Under the pieces are notes generated by a model. That model did no database searches. It had not been told where the DNA came from and saw nothing but the letters and a program-made list of their open reading frames with translations. Positions 4,312 through 5,464 of a stretch of 5,464 bases of DNA are shown in pieces. Position numbers and translations under genes: made by a program. Position 1 is the first letter of the stretch. Every line of letters starts with the position of its first letter. This DNA is from Aquificaceae bacterium (lineage in GTDB: Bacteria > Aquificota > Aquificia > Aquificales > Aquificaceae): assembly GCA_025057245.1 (NCBI GenBank), contig JANWYC010000081.1, positions 1 through 5,464 on the forward strand, in the 5' to 3' direction.

Positions 4312-5464
4312 TCAAACCCCGAAGTAGCGAGACTCACTTAGGCTCTTCTCCGCTTCTTGAACCGTTGCGTTCTTTTCATACAGCCTCGTTAGATTTTCGC
4401 TCCTTCTGGTAATCCAGTTGCTTCTGTATAGATGTATTTCTCTGTGAACCTGCACGCCTTCTCCACTTACGACCCTCGGGCTTTTGTTTGCCTCCGGTAA
4501 GTGCTCCACAAGAGCTCTGAGAAAATCCGTATGGTTGAAAGATTTGGGAAGAAACCTTCTGCCTTTGACTTCTCCCATAAGGGTGGAGTATGTGCCGTCC
4601 GTCTCGCCCATAAGGTCCATAGGAATCTTTATCTGCGCATACTGAGACAGTCCGTCCTCAAAGGGTGAGAATACAACAAGATAGTCAAGGTCCTTAACCA
4701 AGTTTTCCACGCTTCCAAGGTCCATGTAGTCTAAAAGGTCTTCACCGAAGACTAACACGTTTTTAACACTACGCAGGGCTTCTGGCAGGTAAGAAAACCA
4801 GCCTATGGGTATGTGTTTTAATAGTCCAAGAAAGTTGCCATCGTGCAACAGAAGTAGCTTAAAGTTTTTGTTCTCGCAAAGCTCTCTCAAATATGCACCC
4901 CATTCCTCCGCATCCTTTACCTGCATACCAACTGCGTTGAAAATTATCAAACCTCTACCTTCAAGTTTTGAAAGCTCCTCCTTCTGCATGCTCACAGGAT
5001 TAAGCTTTTTATCCCTTTGACTATCACCTATCGCATAAACCTTACCCCTTATGTAGTAAGACAGAACTGGAGCGGTAGAAGTTATGTCCTTACCTATAAG
5101 CACGTAAAAGTCCGCATCTCCTATGTCTTTAAGGCTTAAAGGCTTGTATTCCCCAAAACCTTTTAGGAAAGGAATTAGGTCAAAGCATATGGGAGAGCTC
5201 AGAAGCACGCCCGTTCTGCTTGCTATTTCTCTTAGCAGTGCGTAGTCTTCATCCGTCATGTAAGAAGAGAGAACCATCAGCGTCTCGTCCCCTTTGCTCC
5301 TAAGCAGGTTGGCAACATAGTTAACCGCGTTGCCTTTGGTCTCTTCCCTTCCAAAGAGTCTTGGAGCTCTTAACCTGTAATTGTTAAGCACATCATAACC
5401 GAAGAAGGCTTTGGCACATATGTTAAGTTCATCTGTAGGCTTTGTTCTATAGACCTTTTCCATT
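4312..5464 (-). CDS. nuoG: NADH-quinone oxidoreductase subunit G-like protein (NuoG), C-terminal part
   Basis: The minus-strand frame gives 383 residues up to an ATG at the very edge (5463-5461). It probably continues beyond the window, since the visible part begins inside the protein. DELNICAKAFFGYDVLNNYRLRAPRLF (11-37) corresponds to the last cluster cysteine and the CxKGRFGYD...RL..P block that opens the molybdopterin-like domain of NuoG. DIGDADFYVLIGKDITSTAPVLSYYIR (113-139) matches the AD-x-x-x-x-IG...APVL block, and GETDGTYSTLMGEVKGRRF (286-304) matches the family's E-x-DGT...EG-x-V motif. The missing N-terminus should hold the 2Fe-2S and 4Fe-4S domains that pass electrons from NADH towards quinone in complex I. 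In NuoG the molybdopterin-like domain carries no molybdenum. If the ATG at the edge were the true start, this would be a NuoG lacking its Fe-S domains. A related molybdopterin oxidoreductase is less likely. Confidence 0.8.
   Translation of the reverse strand, partial: MEKVYRTKPTDELNICAKAFFGYDVLNNYRLRAPRLFGREETKGNAVNYVANLLRSKGDETLMVLSSYMTDEDYALLREIASRTGVLLSSPICFDLIPFLKGFGEYKPLSLKDIGDADFYVLIGKDITSTAPVLSYYIRGKVYAIGDSQRDKKLNPVSMQKEELSKLEGRGLIIFNAVGMQVKDAEEWGAYLRELCENKNFKLLLLHDGNFLGLLKHIPIGWFSYLPEALRSVKNVLVFGEDLLDYMDLGSVENLVKDLDYLVVFSPFEDGLSQYAQIKIPMDLMGETDGTYSTLMGEVKGRRFLPKSFNHTDFLRALVEHLPEANKSPRVVSGEGVQVHREIHLYRSNWITRRSENLTRLYEKNATVQEAEKSLSESRYFGV

Overview
The window looks like chromosomal DNA of a thermophilic bacterium, most likely the Aquificaceae (Hydrogenobacter, Thermocrinis or Aquifex type). 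That placement is inferred from heavy use of ATA (Ile) and AGA/AGG (Arg) codons, moderate GC, tight packing and the gene set: archaeal-type phosphoglycerate mutase, the futalosine menaquinone pathway, a short NuoG-like protein and a one-repeat PUR protein. No database search was possible. No insertion sequence, phage gene, CRISPR array, tRNA or rRNA was seen.

Layout. Bases 2-625 (+) are the C-terminal 207 codons of a protein I do not recognise. It is followed by apgM (645-1862, +) and, 15 bases later in the same frame, mqnC (1878-2954, +). A 145-base gap then holds an orphan Shine-Dalgarno (SD) sequence with a 16-codon mini-ORF and the tpx promoter region. tpx (3100-3609, +) follows. A 78-base gap carries a striking four-run G-tract and an extended -10 element. 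It leads into a two-gene unit: a 67-aa PUR-family nucleic-acid-binding protein (3688-3891) and an 80-aa exported PepSY-like protein (3911-4153). After a 158-base convergent intergenic region, a NuoG-like subunit (4312-5464, -) runs off the right edge. No gene-free stretch exceeds 300 bases.

How the genes fit together. ApgM interconverts 3- and 2-phosphoglycerate in central carbon flow. MqnC makes a menaquinone precursor, and NuoG belongs to complex I, which reduces quinone, so two of the genes touch the respiratory quinone system. Tpx removes peroxides. These are mainly housekeeping genes, and no defence or other novel multi-gene system is evident.

The most interesting signals are regulatory. 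The 9-mer TGTTAAAAT (extended -10) occurs exactly three times, each just upstream of a gene. apgM and mqnC have no SD and a -10-like hexamer ending exactly 7 bases before ATG, which suggests leaderless mRNAs. The PUR gene, whose family binds G-rich single strands, has a G-quadruplex-capable tract where its -35 element should be.
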